Shown one piece after another: positions 26,992-37,235 of a DNA stretch of 64,000 nt (the first letter of the stretch is position 1; each line of letters opens with the position of its first letter). The position numbers were made by a program, and so were the translations under genes. The stretch comes from Treponema sp. (GTDB taxonomy: Bacteria; Spirochaetota; Spirochaetia; Treponematales; Treponemataceae). The notes under the pieces were generated by a model, which worked only from the letters and a program-made list of their open reading frames with translations, did no database searches and was not told where the DNA came from. The DNA lies in the NCBI GenBank assembly GCA_024693715.1, contig JAILKS010000022.1, positions 62,001 through 126,000 of the forward strand, given 5' to 3'.

Positions 26992-27699
26992 ATGGACAGA
27001 CCGTTTTACCCCGAAAAAATAATTCAGAATATACCAGTACTTCTTCCATACTTAGTTGTAACTTTTGAAATTCTTATTGGAACAATCATCATGGGTTTAA
27101 TTCTTGGATTTTTCCTTGCAAAAGCAAGACTTTCAAAAAAAATCTGGCAGCAGAGAATTGCGGGCTTTATCATCAATGCATTCCGCTGTACACCATCAAT
27201 CGTCATGCTTTTTGTAATTTTTTACGGATTACCAAACCTTTTCTGGGCAATCTTTAAAGTTGATATTAATGAATGGTCAAAAGGATTTTATGTAATTACT
27301 TCATTGTCTTTGCTTTTCAGTGCTACTGCGGCAGAAATTATGCGTTCAAGCTATCTTGCAATTCCTGCAGGACAAAGAGAAGCTGCCCTTACAAGCGGAC
27401 TTACTGAATCACAGGCTTTTATACGAATCATTCTTCCGCAAGCCTTTGTTGTTTCACTTCCAAACCTTGGAAACAGCGCAATCGTTCTTCTTAAGGAAGG
27501 TTCCCTGGCTTTTACAATCGGACTTGTAGACGTTATGGGAAAAGGAAATTTGATGATCAGCATGAACTTTGGAGCCTATGCTCTTGAAACATACATTGCT
27601 CTGGCTATCATCTACTGGGTTTTGACTATTGCTTTTGAACAGGGATTTAAGGCTTTGGAAAAGCATTTTTCAAAAGGCAGAAAATCAATTTCTAAATAG
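26992..27699 (+). CDS. Amino-acid ABC transporter permease 1
   Basis: HisM/GlnP-type inner-membrane permease, 235 residues, about five hydrophobic segments. The cytoplasmic EAA loop (AGQREAALTSGLTESQAFIRIILPQA) that docks on the ATPase lies near residues 124-150. AAAGGAG precedes the ATG. A second permease follows nine bases later, so the transporter has a heterodimeric membrane core. Confidence 0.9.
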   Translation: MDRPFYPEKIIQNIPVLLPYLVVTFEILIGTIIMGLILGFFLAKARLSKKIWQQRIAGFIINAFRCTPSIVMLFVIFYGLPNLFWAIFKVDINEWSKGFYVITSLSLLFSATAAEIMRSSYLAIPAGQREAALTSGLTESQAFIRIILPQAFVVSLPNLGNSAIVLLKEGSLAFTIGLVDVMGKGNLMISMNFGAYALETYIALAIIYWVLTIAFEQGFKALEKHFSKGRKSISK

Positions 27700-27708
27700 G
27701 AGGCACAT

Positions 27709-28407
27709 ATGTTTGATGTATCATTTCTTGGAAAAACATTTTTGAAACTATGGACTGCAGTTCCAACAACATTACTTATTACAGTTGTGTCTCTTGGTTT
27801 TGGAGCAATCTTTGGTTTTCTTTTAGCACTTGCAAGAATCCACAATGTAAAGGGCTTAAAACAGTTTGCTCAAGTGTACATTTCCTTTATGAGAGGTACC
27901 CCTGTTGTTTTACAGATTCTTGTAGTTTATTCAATTTTTCCGTCTTTCTTAAATGCAGTTTTTAAAGAATCTGGAAGCAGCTTTAATGTTTTTGAAATAA
28001 ATCCAATCTGGTATGCATTCATTGTATTTTCACTTAATACAACTGCAACCCTTTCGGAAGTTTTCCGCTCTGCCCTTTTGACCATAAATAAAGGACAGTT
28101 AGAAGCAGGATTTACAAGCGGGCTCACACATTTTCAAACCTACAGAAGAATCATTCTTCCGCAGGCATTTGTTGCAGCCCTTCCAAACCTTTGTAATGCA
28201 ACAGTTGGACTTATAAAAAATACATCTTTGGCTTTTATGATGACTGTAAAGGATATTACAGCCGTTGCAAAAATTGAAGCATCTTACGGATACAATTATA
28301 TCGAAGCATATTTAGATATCTTTGTAATTTATATAATCATCTGTACTGTTGTTCAGGCAGGATTTAAACGCTGGGAACAAAAGATATCAGTATTCAAAAA
28401 TAAATAA
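27709..28407 (+). CDS. Amino-acid ABC transporter permease 2
   Basis: Partner of the preceding permease; 232 residues, same HisM/GlnP family. The EAA loop [26 protein letters not shown] is near residues 128-153. A canonical GGAGG precedes the ATG. It lies between the first permease and the ATPase with short gaps (9 and 13 bases), consistent with one transcript. Confidence 0.9.
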   Translation: MFDVSFLGKTFLKLWTAVPTTLLITVVSLGFGAIFGFLLALARIHNVKGLKQFAQVYISFMRGTPVVLQILVVYSIFPSFLNAVFKESGSSFNVFEINPIWYAFIVFSLNTTATLSEVFRSALLTINKGQLEAGFTSGLTHFQTYRRIILPQAFVAALPNLCNATVGLIKNTSLAFMMTVKDITAVAKIEASYGYNYIEAYLDIFVIYIIICTVVQAGFKRWEQKISVFKNK

Positions 28408-28420
28408 GGAGATTTTGACT

Positions 28421-29173
28421 ATGCTTACAGTAACAAACGTACATAAATCATTCGGAAAAAATGAAATTTTAAAAGGTGTAAACTTAAACGTAAATAAAGG
28501 TGATGTAATTGTAATTCTTGGTCCTTCAGGCTCGGGAAAAACAACCCTACTCCGCATTCTTGATTTTCTGGAAACAGCGGATAAGGGAGAACTTAAATTT
28601 GATGATATTGAAACAGATCTTGCCCATGCAAACAAAAAAACAATTTTGAGCGTGCGAAGAAAAACAGGATTTGTTTACCAGAACTATAATCTTTTTGCAA
28701 ATAAAACTGCCCTCGAAAATGTAATGGAAGGTCTTGTAACTGCAAGAAAGGTTCCAAAGGATCAGGCAAAAGAAATTGCAGAAAAAGCACTTTCAAAAGT
28801 TGGTCTTTTAGACAGAAAGGATTTTTATCCTTCACAGCTTTCAGGCGGACAGCAGCAGAGAGTTGGTATTGCCAGAGCCGTTGCAATTAATCCTGATGTT
28901 GTTTTGTTTGATGAACCAACCAGTGCCCTTGACCCTGAATTAGTTGGTGAAGTATTAAACGTAATCAAGGAACTTGCAAAAGAAGGAACTACTATGATTG
29001 TAGTAACTCACGAAATGAGCTTTGCAGAAGAAGTTGCTTCTCAGGTTGTATTTATGGAACGCGGTGTTGTTGTTGAACAGGGAACTGCCAAAGAAATCTT
29101 TAATAATCCAAAAGAAGAAAGAACTAGAAAATTCCTTCAGAGGGTTCTTAAACGTGTTGAATATGTTATCTAA
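28421..29173 (+). CDS. Amino-acid ABC transporter ATP-binding protein
   Basis: A 250-residue ABC ATPase of the GlnQ/HisP type. Walker [10 protein letters not shown] near residue 34, signature LSGGQQQR, Walker [14 protein letters not shown]-loop VTHE. A longer frame opens at 28349, but the ATG at 28421 has AAGGAG upstream and matches family N-termini ([12 protein letters not shown]). Energises uptake with the permeases at 26992 and 27709. Confidence 0.93.
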   Translation: MLTVTNVHKSFGKNEILKGVNLNVNKGDVIVILGPSGSGKTTLLRILDFLETADKGELKFDDIETDLAHANKKTILSVRRKTGFVYQNYNLFANKTALENVMEGLVTARKVPKDQAKEIAEKALSKVGLLDRKDFYPSQLSGGQQQRVGIARAVAINPDVVLFDEPTSALDPELVGEVLNVIKELAKEGTTMIVVTHEMSFAEEVASQVVFMERGVVVEQGTAKEIFNNPKEERTRKFLQRVLKRVEYVI

Positions 29174-29187
29174 ACGGAGGTGGAATT

Positions 29188-30333
29188 ATGACAATACAAA
29201 CAAAATGCCTTCATACAGATGATTCAAACGGTCCCTGTAATCACTACGGTGCAGTAAGTTTTCCGATTTATCAGACTGCCACCTATGCACACCCTGGTGT
29301 GGGAGAAAGTACAGGCTTTGATTATTCAAGACTTCAGAATCCTACACGCGAACATTTGGAAAAGGTTGTGTGTAATTTAGAAAGCGGTGTTGATGCCTTA
29401 GCACTTTCTTCGGGTATGGCTGCAATCTCTTTAGTATTTGAATTATTCAGCCCGGGAGAGAATATAATTGCCGAAAGTGATTTATACGGCGGTTCCATCA
29501 GACTTTTTGACAATGTTTCCAAAAAAAACGGCCTGAGTTTTACAAGAGTAAACTGTTCTAAAGATGCCCTTGAACCACTCATTACTCCACAAACTCGTGC
29601 TATTTATATCGAAACACCAACAAATCCGATGATGAATATTACGGACATAAAAAAAACTTCTGAGTTTGCCCACGAGCATAATTTACTTTTGATTGTTGAC
29701 AACACCTTTATGTCTCCATATTTTCAAAACCCTCTTTTGTTTGGTGCAGATATTGTAATCCACAGCGGAACTAAATATCTTTCCGGGCACAACGACACAC
29801 TCTCAGGCTTTATTGTTACAAATAATAAAGAAATCAGCGAGCGTTTAAGATTTTTGATTAAAACAACAGGGGCAGGACTTTCTCCGTTCGACAGCTGGCT
29901 CACTCTCAGAGGAATTAAAACTCTTGCCATAAGAATGGAACAGGCTCAGAAAAATGCATTTGCGATAGTTGAATATCTTAAAACTCAAAGTTCAGTTACA
30001 AATGTAATTTACCCGGGCCTCCTGGAACACCCAGGCTACGAAATTCAAAAAAATCAGGCTCGCGGCTTTGGTGCAATGGTAACTTTTAATGTAAAGGATG
30101 AAGAAACTGCAAAAAAGATTTTAAGCTCAGTTCGTCTTATTCAGTTTGCAGAAAGTCTTGGCGGAGTTGAATCTTTAATCACCTATCCTGTTACCCAGAC
30201 TCATGCAGATGTACCACAGGATATCCGCCTTAAAAATGGAATTACAAATACCACATTAAGACTTTCAGTAGGTATAGAAGATGCAAAAGATTTAATCAAA
30301 GATCTTGATAATGCAATTAATAAAAAGGATTAA
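29188..30333 (+). CDS. Cys/Met metabolism PLP-dependent enzyme (cystathionine gamma-synthase/lyase type)
   Basis: 381 residues of the MetB/MetC/CGL fold. PLP lysine in SGTKYLSGHND near residue 192; SSGMAAIS cofactor-phosphate loop near residue 72; TPTNPMM and VDNTFMSP are typical. Family members differ in reaction (gamma-synthase, gamma-lyase, beta-lyase) and the sequence does not decide. Following a MalY-like enzyme and a CymR-like regulator, a role in transsulfuration or cystine breakdown fits. GGAGG Shine-Dalgarno. Confidence 0.88.
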   Translation: MTIQTKCLHTDDSNGPCNHYGAVSFPIYQTATYAHPGVGESTGFDYSRLQNPTREHLEKVVCNLESGVDALALSSGMAAISLVFELFSPGENIIAESDLYGGSIRLFDNVSKKNGLSFTRVNCSKDALEPLITPQTRAIYIETPTNPMMNITDIKKTSEFAHEHNLLLIVDNTFMSPYFQNPLLFGADIVIHSGTKYLSGHNDTLSGFIVTNNKEISERLRFLIKTTGAGLSPFDSWLTLRGIKTLAIRMEQAQKNAFAIVEYLKTQSSVTNVIYPGLLEHPGYEIQKNQARGFGAMVTFNVKDEETAKKILSSVRLIQFAESLGGVESLITYPVTQTHADVPQDIRLKNGITNTTLRLSVGIEDAKDLIKDLDNAINKKD

Positions 30334-30344
30334 CGGAGGATTTT

Positions 30345-31532
30345 ATGAAATACAATTTTAATAAAATTACAGACAGATCCAACACCTTTGCAATTAAATA
30401 TGATTTAAAAGAAATCAGAAATAAACCAAAGGATGTATTAAGCCTCTGGGTTGCTGACATGGATTTTCCAACAGCTCCGTGTATTCTTAAAGCATTAAAA
30501 AAAGCTTCTTGCCACGGAATCTTTGGTTACAGCCGACCTGATGTCCGCTACTACAATGCAATTAAAAGCTGGTATCAAAACTATCACAATTTTATTTTGC
30601 AGGATGAATGGATTATAAATACTCCGGGAGTTGTATTTGGAATTGCTGCTGCCATAAAAGCTTTTACAAAAGAAAGAGATGGTGTTTTAATTCAGCGTCC
30701 GGTTTACTATCCTTTTTTTAATACAATAAAGGCTTTAAACAGAAAGGTAGTAAATAATGCCCTGGTTTTAAAAGACGGACATTACGAAATTGACTTTGAA
30801 GATTTTGAAGAAAAGATTAAAACTCAAAACGTAAAACTTTTTGTACTCTGCTCTCCTCATAATCCGGGCGGCCGTGTGTGGAAAAAAGAAGAGCTTAATA
30901 AAATAAGTAAGATCTGTTTAAAACATAATGTCTTAGTTGTTTCAGATGAAATCCATTCCGACATCACATTCGGCACAAATGAACATACAATTTATGCAAG
31001 CCTTTCAGAAAAAGCATTAAATAACTCAATAATCTGCACGTCTCCAAGTAAAACATTTAATCTTGCGGGGCTTCAGTTTTCAAACATCATAATTGCTAAT
31101 AAAGAAATAAGGACAAAATTTAAAGCAGAGATTACTAAAACAGGCTATGACGAACCAAATCTCACAGGCATTGTTGCAGCAACAAGTGCATATAAAGAAG
31201 GCCGCACCTGGTTCACTCAAGCTAAAGATTATATTCAGAAAAACATTGATTTTACAAAAGAATATTTTAAGGAAAATCTGCCGCAGGTTCGCGTAATGAA
31301 TAACGAAGGAACTTATTTAATCTGGCTTGATTTTTCAGACTTTGGTTTTTCGGATAAAAAGATTGATGAAATCATTGTGAATAAGGCAAAAGTATGGCTT
31401 GACCGCGGAACAATGTTTGGTCCCGAAGGAGAATACTTTCAGCGCATTAATGTTGCAACTCCAAGAAAAATCCTGAAAGAAGCCTTGGACCGAATAACAA
31501 AAGCCTTTAAGGAGGAATTAAAAAATGTATAA
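30345..31532 (+). CDS. MalY/PatB-family C-S lyase (cystalysin-like)
   Basis: PLP aminotransferase-fold enzyme, 395 residues. WVADMDFPTAP near residue 36, SPHNPGGRVW, and the PLP lysine in SPSKTFNLAG near residue 232 are diagnostic for the PatB/MalY group, which splits cystathionine or cysteine to pyruvate, ammonia and sulfide or homocysteine. Treponema denticola cystalysin belongs to the same family and length class. The last codons overlap the start of the regulator gene (8 bases), so they are translationally coupled. Confidence 0.88.
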   Translation: MKYNFNKITDRSNTFAIKYDLKEIRNKPKDVLSLWVADMDFPTAPCILKALKKASCHGIFGYSRPDVRYYNAIKSWYQNYHNFILQDEWIINTPGVVFGIAAAIKAFTKERDGVLIQRPVYYPFFNTIKALNRKVVNNALVLKDGHYEIDFEDFEEKIKTQNVKLFVLCSPHNPGGRVWKKEELNKISKICLKHNVLVVSDEIHSDITFGTNEHTIYASLSEKALNNSIICTSPSKTFNLAGLQFSNIIIANKEIRTKFKAEITKTGYDEPNLTGIVAATSAYKEGRTWFTQAKDYIQKNIDFTKEYFKENLPQVRVMNNEGTYLIWLDFSDFGFSDKKIDEIIVNKAKVWLDRGTMFGPEGEYFQRINVATPRKILKEALDRITKAFKEELKNV

Positions 31533-31950
31533 AATTTCTACAAAAGGAAAATATGCACTTTTAATTATGGAAGACCTTGCTTTGGGAGAGCCGGATAAAT
31601 ACATTCCGCTTAAAACTCTTTCTCACAGAAGAAATCTTTCTGTAAAATATCTTGAACAGATCTTAATTCACTTGAGTAAGGCGCATCTTGTAAACGGTTC
31701 CCGTGGATTAAACGGCGGTTATAAACTTACAAAGCTTCCAAAAGATTATACAATCGGAGAGATTTTACGCGTAATGGAAGGAAAGCTCTGCCCGCTTGGA
31801 GATTTTGAAAATAACACTGTAGTTTCTCAGGGAAGCCGTGATTTCTGGAAGGGTTTTGAAGAAAAAATTAATGAATATGTTGATTCAGTTCACCTTGATG
31901 AGCTTGCCAAAAAGAACAAGGACTTTATTGGCTATGATTATTGCATCTGA
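31525..31950 (+). CDS. Rrf2-family regulator, CymR-like
   Basis: A 141-residue winged-helix regulator. MYKISTKGKYALLIMEDLA and LSVKYLEQIL...GSRGLNGGYKL match the Rrf2 DNA-binding region, and the tail (SVHLDELAKKNK...YDYCI) resembles CymR, the Bacillus/Staphylococcus cysteine repressor that senses with CysK and lacks an Fe-S cluster. Only two scattered Cys occur (LCPLGD and near the end), so the three-Cys cluster of IscR is missing. It closes the sulfur block and is the best candidate for binding ACCTA-N9-TAGGT at cysK. The next gene's -35 lies in its last codons. Confidence 0.85.
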   Translation: MYKISTKGKYALLIMEDLALGEPDKYIPLKTLSHRRNLSVKYLEQILIHLSKAHLVNGSRGLNGGYKLTKLPKDYTIGEILRVMEGKLCPLGDFENNTVVSQGSRDFWKGFEEKINEYVDSVHLDELAKKNKDFIGYDYCI

Positions 31951-32022
31951 TTTACAAAAGTGATAATATAGTTCTAGTCAAAGACGACATTGTTTCTTAG
32001 AGGCAGTGTTGTCTTTTTTTTT
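31941..32022 (+). promoter_or_regulatory. carB (C-terminal half) promoter and hexaloop-terminator leader
   Basis: Promoter TTGCAT (31941-31946), 17-base spacer, TAATAT (31964-31969). A short stem GTC/GAC closes the hexaloop AAAGAC (31977-31988), seven bases after the -10. AAGACGACATTG pairs with CAGTGTTGTCTT and runs into nine T (31981-32022). Most compact module in the set, only 46 bases from hairpin to last T, and the start codon follows ten bases later. Confidence 0.8.
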
Positions 32023-32032
32023 AGAGGAAAAT

Positions 32033-33655
32033 ATGTCAGATTCATCAAAAGGCACAATTATCGTTCTTGGTTCAGGCCCTATCCGAATTGGTCAGGGAAT
32101 TGAATTTGATTATGCAAGTGTTCAGTGCGTACGCTCATTAAAAAACATGGGCTATAATGTTGCAATCATAAACAACAACCCCGAAACTGTTTCCACAGAC
32201 TTTGATACTGCAGACAGACTTTATTTTGAACCGCTTACAGGCGAAGATGTAATGAACGTCATCAAAACAGAAAAACCTCTGGGAGTTGTAGCAGCCTTTG
32301 GTGGTCAGACAGCAATCAACCTTACAAAATTCCTTGATAAACAGGGCATTCCAATTTTGGGAACCAGTGCAGATTCAATCGACCTTGCAGAAGACAGAGA
32401 GCGTTTTGAAGAACTCTGCGACAGGCTTGGAATTAAACGTCCGCGTGGATTAACAGTATTTACAGAAGCAGAAGCACTGGAAGCAGCCGCCAGAATCACC
32501 TATCCTGTTTTATTAAGACCAAGCTACGTTCTTGGCGGTCAGAACATGATTATTGCAAATACACCGGCAGACGTAAAAGAATACATGGCAATCATCTTAA
32601 GTCAGAAAATTGAAAATCCTGTTTTAATAGACAAATACATGGAAGGAACAGAGCTCGAAGTTGACGTTATCTGCGACGGAAAGGATGTTCTTTTACCTGG
32701 AATCATGCAGCATATCGAAAGAACCGGTATTCACTCTGGAGACTCAATTGCAGTTTATCCAAGCTTCAGTATAAGTGATGAATTAATCAAGAAAATCGTA
32801 AAACAGTCTACAGACCTTGCCCTTGCTCTTGGAACAAAGGGACTTGTAAATATTCAGTATTTAATCTGGAATGATGATTTATACATTATCGAAGCAAACC
32901 CTCGTTCAAGTCGTACAGTTCCTTATCTTTCTAAGGTAACAGGCATTCCTATGGTAGACGTTGCAACAAGAGCAATGATGGGAGAAAAAATTACCAGCAT
33001 GGGCTTTGGAACAGGGCTTTACAGAACTCCTGGTTATTATGCAGTAAAGGTTCCTGTATTCAGCTTTGAAAAACTCATGGATGTAGATACTGCTTTGGGA
33101 CCAGAAATGAAGTCTACAGGAGAAGTCCTTGGAATTGCTCCTACCGTGGAAGAGGCTGTTTTTAAAGGAATGGTGGCAGCTGGAATTAAGATTATAAGAC
33201 CAAAGGAAGTGGCAAATGCACCTTCTTCAAATAGCGATGAATCAGGTAATGATGATGTTCCTGGAGTTTTATTCAGCGTTAAGAAAATGGATTTACCTGA
33301 GCTTCCGGGGCTTGCTAAAAAGTTTTATGAGCTTGGATTTAAGCTTTACGGAACCTTTGGTAATGCAGATACAATCGAACGAAGCGGTATTCCTGTAACT
33401 CATATTGCAAAAGTACACGAAAATGTAAACGAAAATATCATCACCCTGCTTGATTCAGGAAAGATTGCTTATGTAATTTCAACCTCTGCTAAAGGACGTA
33501 ACCCGGACGCAGAAAGCGTTAAATTCCGCCGCCATGCAGTTGAGCGCGATATTGAATGTATTACTGCAATGGATACAGCAAACGCACTTGCAATGTGTCT
33601 TGCTTCTCCATATACACTTGAAAATACAAGTCTTGTGGACATTACAAAAATCTAA
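32033..33655 (+). CDS. carB: Carbamoyl-phosphate synthase large subunit, C-terminal half
   Basis: The carbamate-phosphorylating half of CarB plus the MGS-like allosteric domain, 540 residues. VLGSGPIRIGQGIEFDYASVQ near the start is the second-half GxGPxRIGQ motif; RPSYVLGGQNM and EANPRSSRTVPY are ATP-grasp motifs; residues after about 410 form the MGS-like regulatory domain. The ATG at 32033 follows AGAGGAAA. A longer frame from 32006 would start inside the terminator and is rejected. It complements the half at 22196 and has an independent hexaloop leader. Confidence 0.93.
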   Translation: MSDSSKGTIIVLGSGPIRIGQGIEFDYASVQCVRSLKNMGYNVAIINNNPETVSTDFDTADRLYFEPLTGEDVMNVIKTEKPLGVVAAFGGQTAINLTKFLDKQGIPILGTSADSIDLAEDRERFEELCDRLGIKRPRGLTVFTEAEALEAAARITYPVLLRPSYVLGGQNMIIANTPADVKEYMAIILSQKIENPVLIDKYMEGTELEVDVICDGKDVLLPGIMQHIERTGIHSGDSIAVYPSFSISDELIKKIVKQSTDLALALGTKGLVNIQYLIWNDDLYIIEANPRSSRTVPYLSKVTGIPMVDVATRAMMGEKITSMGFGTGLYRTPGYYAVKVPVFSFEKLMDVDTALGPEMKSTGEVLGIAPTVEEAVFKGMVAAGIKIIRPKEVANAPSSNSDESGNDDVPGVLFSVKKMDLPELPGLAKKFYELGFKLYGTFGNADTIERSGIPVTHIAKVHENVNENIITLLDSGKIAYVISTSAKGRNPDAESVKFRRHAVERDIECITAMDTANALAMCLASPYTLENTSLVDITKI

Positions 33656-33666
33656 AAAAATGCCCC

Positions 33667-33775
33667 TTGACATGTGATAAATGATTAAATAAAATTAAAG
33701 AATAGTTTTTGAGCAAAGACGCTCATTTTATTTGATGACCTATCTGTCGTCTGGTAAAATGAACGTCTTTTTTTT
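33667..33775 (+). promoter_or_regulatory. pyrG promoter and hexaloop-terminator leader
   Basis: Promoter TTGACA (33667-33672), 17-base spacer, TAAAAT (33690-33695). Perfect stem GAGC/GCTC closes the hexaloop AAAGAC (33711-33724), 15 bases after the -10. The terminator arms AAGACGCTCATTTTA and TAAAATGAACGTCTT (one mismatch) are followed by eight T. The interior carries a small hairpin GATGAC/GTCGTC, giving a branched terminator like the one at glnA. Confidence 0.85.
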
Positions 33776-33799
33776 ATTTTAAACTTTGTGAGGGGAATT

Positions 33800-35413
33800 A
33801 TGGCAAAATTTATTTTTGTAACCGGCGGAGTAGTTTCAGGTCTTGGAAAAGGTATTACTGCAGCAAGTCTTGGTCGTCTTTTAAAAGCTAGGGGTCTTAA
33901 GGTAACAAGTCAAAAATTAGATCCTTATATGAATGTAGACCCGGGAACAATGAGTCCTTTTCAGCACGGAGAAGTATTTGTAACAGACGATGGTGCCGAA
34001 ACAGACTTAGACCTTGGTCACTACGAGCGTTTTATCGACGAAAATCTTACAAAATATTCAAACCTTACAAGCGGCCGTGTTTACTGGAACGTATTAAATA
34101 AAGAACGTCAGGGTGAATATTTAGGCCAGACAGTCCAGATTATTCCTCACGTAACAAATGAAATCAAAGATTTTATCATGAAAAACTCACAAGAAGCATC
34201 TGGTACAGACGGCAAAGTTCCTGATGTAAGTATTGTTGAAGTTGGCGGTACAATCGGTGATATCGAAAGTCAGCCGTTTTTGGAAGCAATCCGTCAGCTG
34301 GCTCTTGAAGTTGGAAGAAGAAACTGTCTTTTTATTCATGTTTGTCTTGTTCCTTATATCAGCGGCTCTGATGAATATAAAAGTAAACCAACACAGCATT
34401 CTGTAAAAGAGCTCATGGCAGTAGGAATCCACCCGGATATTATTGTTGCCCGCTGCGACAAGGAAATTCCTGAAGATATTCGTAAAAAGATTTCTCTTTT
34501 CTGTAACGTTGGAGAAGACTGCGTAATCAATAATACAACCCTCCCTAGCCTTTACGAGGTTCCTTTAATGCTTCACGAGCAGAAAATGGATGATGTAGTT
34601 TGCAGGGATTTAGGACTTGAATCAAAAGCAGATTCAAAGGCACTTTCCGACTGGTCAAAAATGGTAGAAAGAATCCATTCAAGAAACGGCGAAATTAAAA
34701 TTGCTCTTGTTGGAAAATACGTAAAGCTTCACGACTCATATTTGAGTATTGTTGAATCTTTAAACCACGCAAGCTTTGTTGTTGGTAAAAAAGTTAAAAT
34801 CATCTGGGTAGATTCAGACACAGTAACAGACGAAACAGCACCCGAAGTTTTTAAAGACTGTCAGGGAATTATTCTTCCAGGCGGCTTTGGTCACAGAGGT
34901 GTTGAAGGAATGGTTTGTTCATGCCGTTATGCCCGTACCCATAAGGTTCCATATTTTGGAATCTGTCTTGGTATGCAGATTGCAGTTATTGAATTTGCAC
35001 GCTCTGTTTTGGGCTATGCCGATGCAAACTCACGCGAATTTGACGAGCTTTGTGAACACCCTGTAATCGACCTTATGAAGGATCAGGAAGGCGTAATCAA
35101 AGGCGGAACCATGAGACTTGGAAGTTATCCATGTAAAGTTTTAAAGGGAAGTATTCTCGAAAGAGCTTACGGAACCGACCACATAGATGAACGACACAGG
35201 CACCGCTATGAATTCAACAACGACTTCCGCGATGAGATGACTAAAGCGGGGCTTGTTATAAGCGGAACTTCTCCGGACAACAATCTTGTAGAGGCTGTGG
35301 AGGTTCAGGACCACTTTCATGTTGGCGTTCAGTTCCACCCGGAATTTAAATCCCGCCCTAATGCAGCAGGTCCATTGTTCGTAGAATTTTTAAAATCGTG
35401 CGACAAATCCTAA
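33800..35413 (+). CDS. pyrG: CTP synthase
   Basis: Aminates UTP to CTP with ATP and glutamine or ammonia. 537 residues. N-terminal synthetase domain starts [20 protein letters not shown] (P-loop), with [20 protein letters not shown]; the C-terminal glutaminase has Cys in GICLGMQ and FHPEFKSRP. The ATG at 33800 follows GAGGGG; a GTG 12 bases upstream lies in the Shine-Dalgarno region and is rejected. Its promoter and leader place it in the hexaloop regulon with other glutamine-using enzymes. Confidence 0.97.
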   Translation: MAKFIFVTGGVVSGLGKGITAASLGRLLKARGLKVTSQKLDPYMNVDPGTMSPFQHGEVFVTDDGAETDLDLGHYERFIDENLTKYSNLTSGRVYWNVLNKERQGEYLGQTVQIIPHVTNEIKDFIMKNSQEASGTDGKVPDVSIVEVGGTIGDIESQPFLEAIRQLALEVGRRNCLFIHVCLVPYISGSDEYKSKPTQHSVKELMAVGIHPDIIVARCDKEIPEDIRKKISLFCNVGEDCVINNTTLPSLYEVPLMLHEQKMDDVVCRDLGLESKADSKALSDWSKMVERIHSRNGEIKIALVGKYVKLHDSYLSIVESLNHASFVVGKKVKIIWVDSDTVTDETAPEVFKDCQGIILPGGFGHRGVEGMVCSCRYARTHKVPYFGICLGMQIAVIEFARSVLGYADANSREFDELCEHPVIDLMKDQEGVIKGGTMRLGSYPCKVLKGSILERAYGTDHIDERHRHRYEFNNDFRDEMTKAGLVISGTSPDNNLVEAVEVQDHFHVGVQFHPEFKSRPNAAGPLFVEFLKSCDKS

Positions 35414-35483
35414 GAATAGATTCATACAATTATTATCATCTTTTCTTATATTAATCAAAAGCTCCTGATGGTATTTTATACTT

Positions 35484-37235
35484 ATGAAAAAGAAAAATGC
35501 ATTTTCATGGGTATGGTCCTATGTTCATCGCTACCGTTTTCTGATGATTACGGGTCTTTCGTTAAGTGTAGTTGTAGCCGCACTTAATATGATTAATCCC
35601 CTTATTACCGGAAACATTGTCGATAAGGTTATTCGAGGCGGACAACATGAGCTTCTTTTAAAGTTCATATTGATAATGATTGGAACAACTGTCGGAAAAT
35701 CAATTATACGCTATACCTATCAGGTAATTTTTGAACACTGCTCTCAAAACGTAATCTTAAAAATGCGTAAGGATTTATACGACCATATTCAGACACTTGA
35801 TTTTTCATGGTATGACAAGGCAAATACAGGAAATGTAATGACACTTCTGACTTCAGATTTAGATAAAGTACGTCATTTTGTTGCCTGGGTTTTATATCAG
35901 ATTCTTGAAAATTCACTGATTTACATTTTCTCAATAATCACACTTTCTTCTATTAATTGGAAGCTTACTCTGGCTTTTATGATTATTGCACCACCGGTTC
36001 TTTTTCTTATTCAGAAATTCAAAATCCACATCAGGCCTGCACATCTTGCCGTACGTGATCAGTTTGCAGTTCTAAACACACGTGTAGGAGAAAATATCGA
36101 AGGGAATCGTGTAGTAAAAGCTTTTGTCCGCGAAGGATATGAAATTAATCAATTTGATTCAGAAAATGAAAAATACAAGGATGTATCGGTAAAAAATGCC
36201 GATGTACGTGTAAAGTATACACCATGGATTGAAGCTCTTTGCGGTATTCTTCCGGTAATCCTGATCCTTTTTGGCGGATGGCTCGTTATAAAAGAAGAAA
36301 TGACTATAGGTCAGCTTGTTACATTTAACGGACTTATGTGGGCATTTACACAACCAATCAATATGTTTGGAATTCTTGTAGATAACATGCAGAATTTCGG
36401 TGCATCACAGGACAGACTTTATGAACTTTGGTGTGCAGAATCGAAAATCAAAAATTCTAAAAACTGCATGAAGCCTGAAAAAGAAATCGAAGGAAAGGTT
36501 GAATTCTCGCATGTAAATTTTTCTTACAATGAAACTCCTGTACTAAATGATGTGAGCTTTGTCGTAGAACCCGGCCAAACTATCGGTATTTTAGGACCAA
36601 CCGGCTCCGGAAAATCAACCATTGCAAATCTCATATGCCGTTATTATGATACTCAAAGCGGAGAAATCTTAATCGACGGAAAAAACATCAGGGATTATGA
36701 CCTTCAATATCTTAGAAAAAATGCGGGAATCACAATGCAGGAAGCATTTTTATTCAGTGATACAGTTGAAGGAAACATTGCTTTTGGAAACGTAGACGCT
36801 TCTTTTGAAGATGTTGAAAAAGCAGCCGAACTTGCACGTGTAAAAGAATTCATAAATGATTTGACAGAAGGCTATGATACTATTGTCGGTGAACGAGGCG
36901 TTGGATTAAGCGGAGGACAAAAACAAAGAATAGCCCTTGCACGACTATTTCTTGCAAATCCTAAAATCATGATTTTAGATGATACGACAAGTGCAGTCGA
37001 TAACGACACCGAAAAGAAAATCCGTGAATCCATAAAACTTCAAAGTAAAGGACATACAACTTTTATAATAAGTCACAGGATTTCTTCATTTGAAAATGCA
37101 GATTCAATCTTTGTAATTCAAAACGGAAAAATCACCCAAAGCGGCAGTCACGAAAAACTGATAAAACAAAAAGGTTATTACCGTCAGGTCTGGGAAGAGC
37201 AGATGTGTACAGGAGCTGATTATGGCAAGAAATAA
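35484..37235 (+). CDS. ABC exporter half-transporter A (degenerate catalytic site)
   Basis: Type IV ABC exporter of 583 residues: six membrane helices (residues ~15-310) and an ATPase domain. Walker A GPTGSGKST near residue 372, canonical signature LSGGQKQR, but Walker B reads MILDDTTSAVD: the catalytic Glu after Walker B is Asp. This is the usual mark of the non-catalytic site in heterodimeric exporters such as BmrC/D, LmrC/D and TM287/288. The partner gene overlaps by 14 bases. Substrate unknown (drug, lipid or peptide). Confidence 0.88.
   Translation: MKKKNAFSWVWSYVHRYRFLMITGLSLSVVVAALNMINPLITGNIVDKVIRGGQHELLLKFILIMIGTTVGKSIIRYTYQVIFEHCSQNVILKMRKDLYDHIQTLDFSWYDKANTGNVMTLLTSDLDKVRHFVAWVLYQILENSLIYIFSIITLSSINWKLTLAFMIIAPPVLFLIQKFKIHIRPAHLAVRDQFAVLNTRVGENIEGNRVVKAFVREGYEINQFDSENEKYKDVSVKNADVRVKYTPWIEALCGILPVILILFGGWLVIKEEMTIGQLVTFNGLMWAFTQPINMFGILVDNMQNFGASQDRLYELWCAESKIKNSKNCMKPEKEIEGKVEFSHVNFSYNETPVLNDVSFVVEPGQTIGILGPTGSGKSTIANLICRYYDTQSGEILIDGKNIRDYDLQYLRKNAGITMQEAFLFSDTVEGNIAFGNVDASFEDVEKAAELARVKEFINDLTEGYDTIVGERGVGLSGGQKQRIALARLFLANPKIMILDDTTSAVDNDTEKKIRESIKLQSKGHTTFIISHRISSFENADSIFVIQNGKITQSGSHEKLIKQKGYYRQVWEEQMCTGADYGKK

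Noticed and set aside
32006-32032. Longer start for the second carB half
   Set aside because: The upstream start lies within the terminator T-run. The ATG at 32033 has a Shine-Dalgarno and aligns with the GxGPIRIGQ start.
35414-35483. Promoter or hexaloop leader for the ABC exporter
   Set aside because: Only weak -10-like AT tracts are present, no hairpin with an A1/G4 hexaloop and no T-run.
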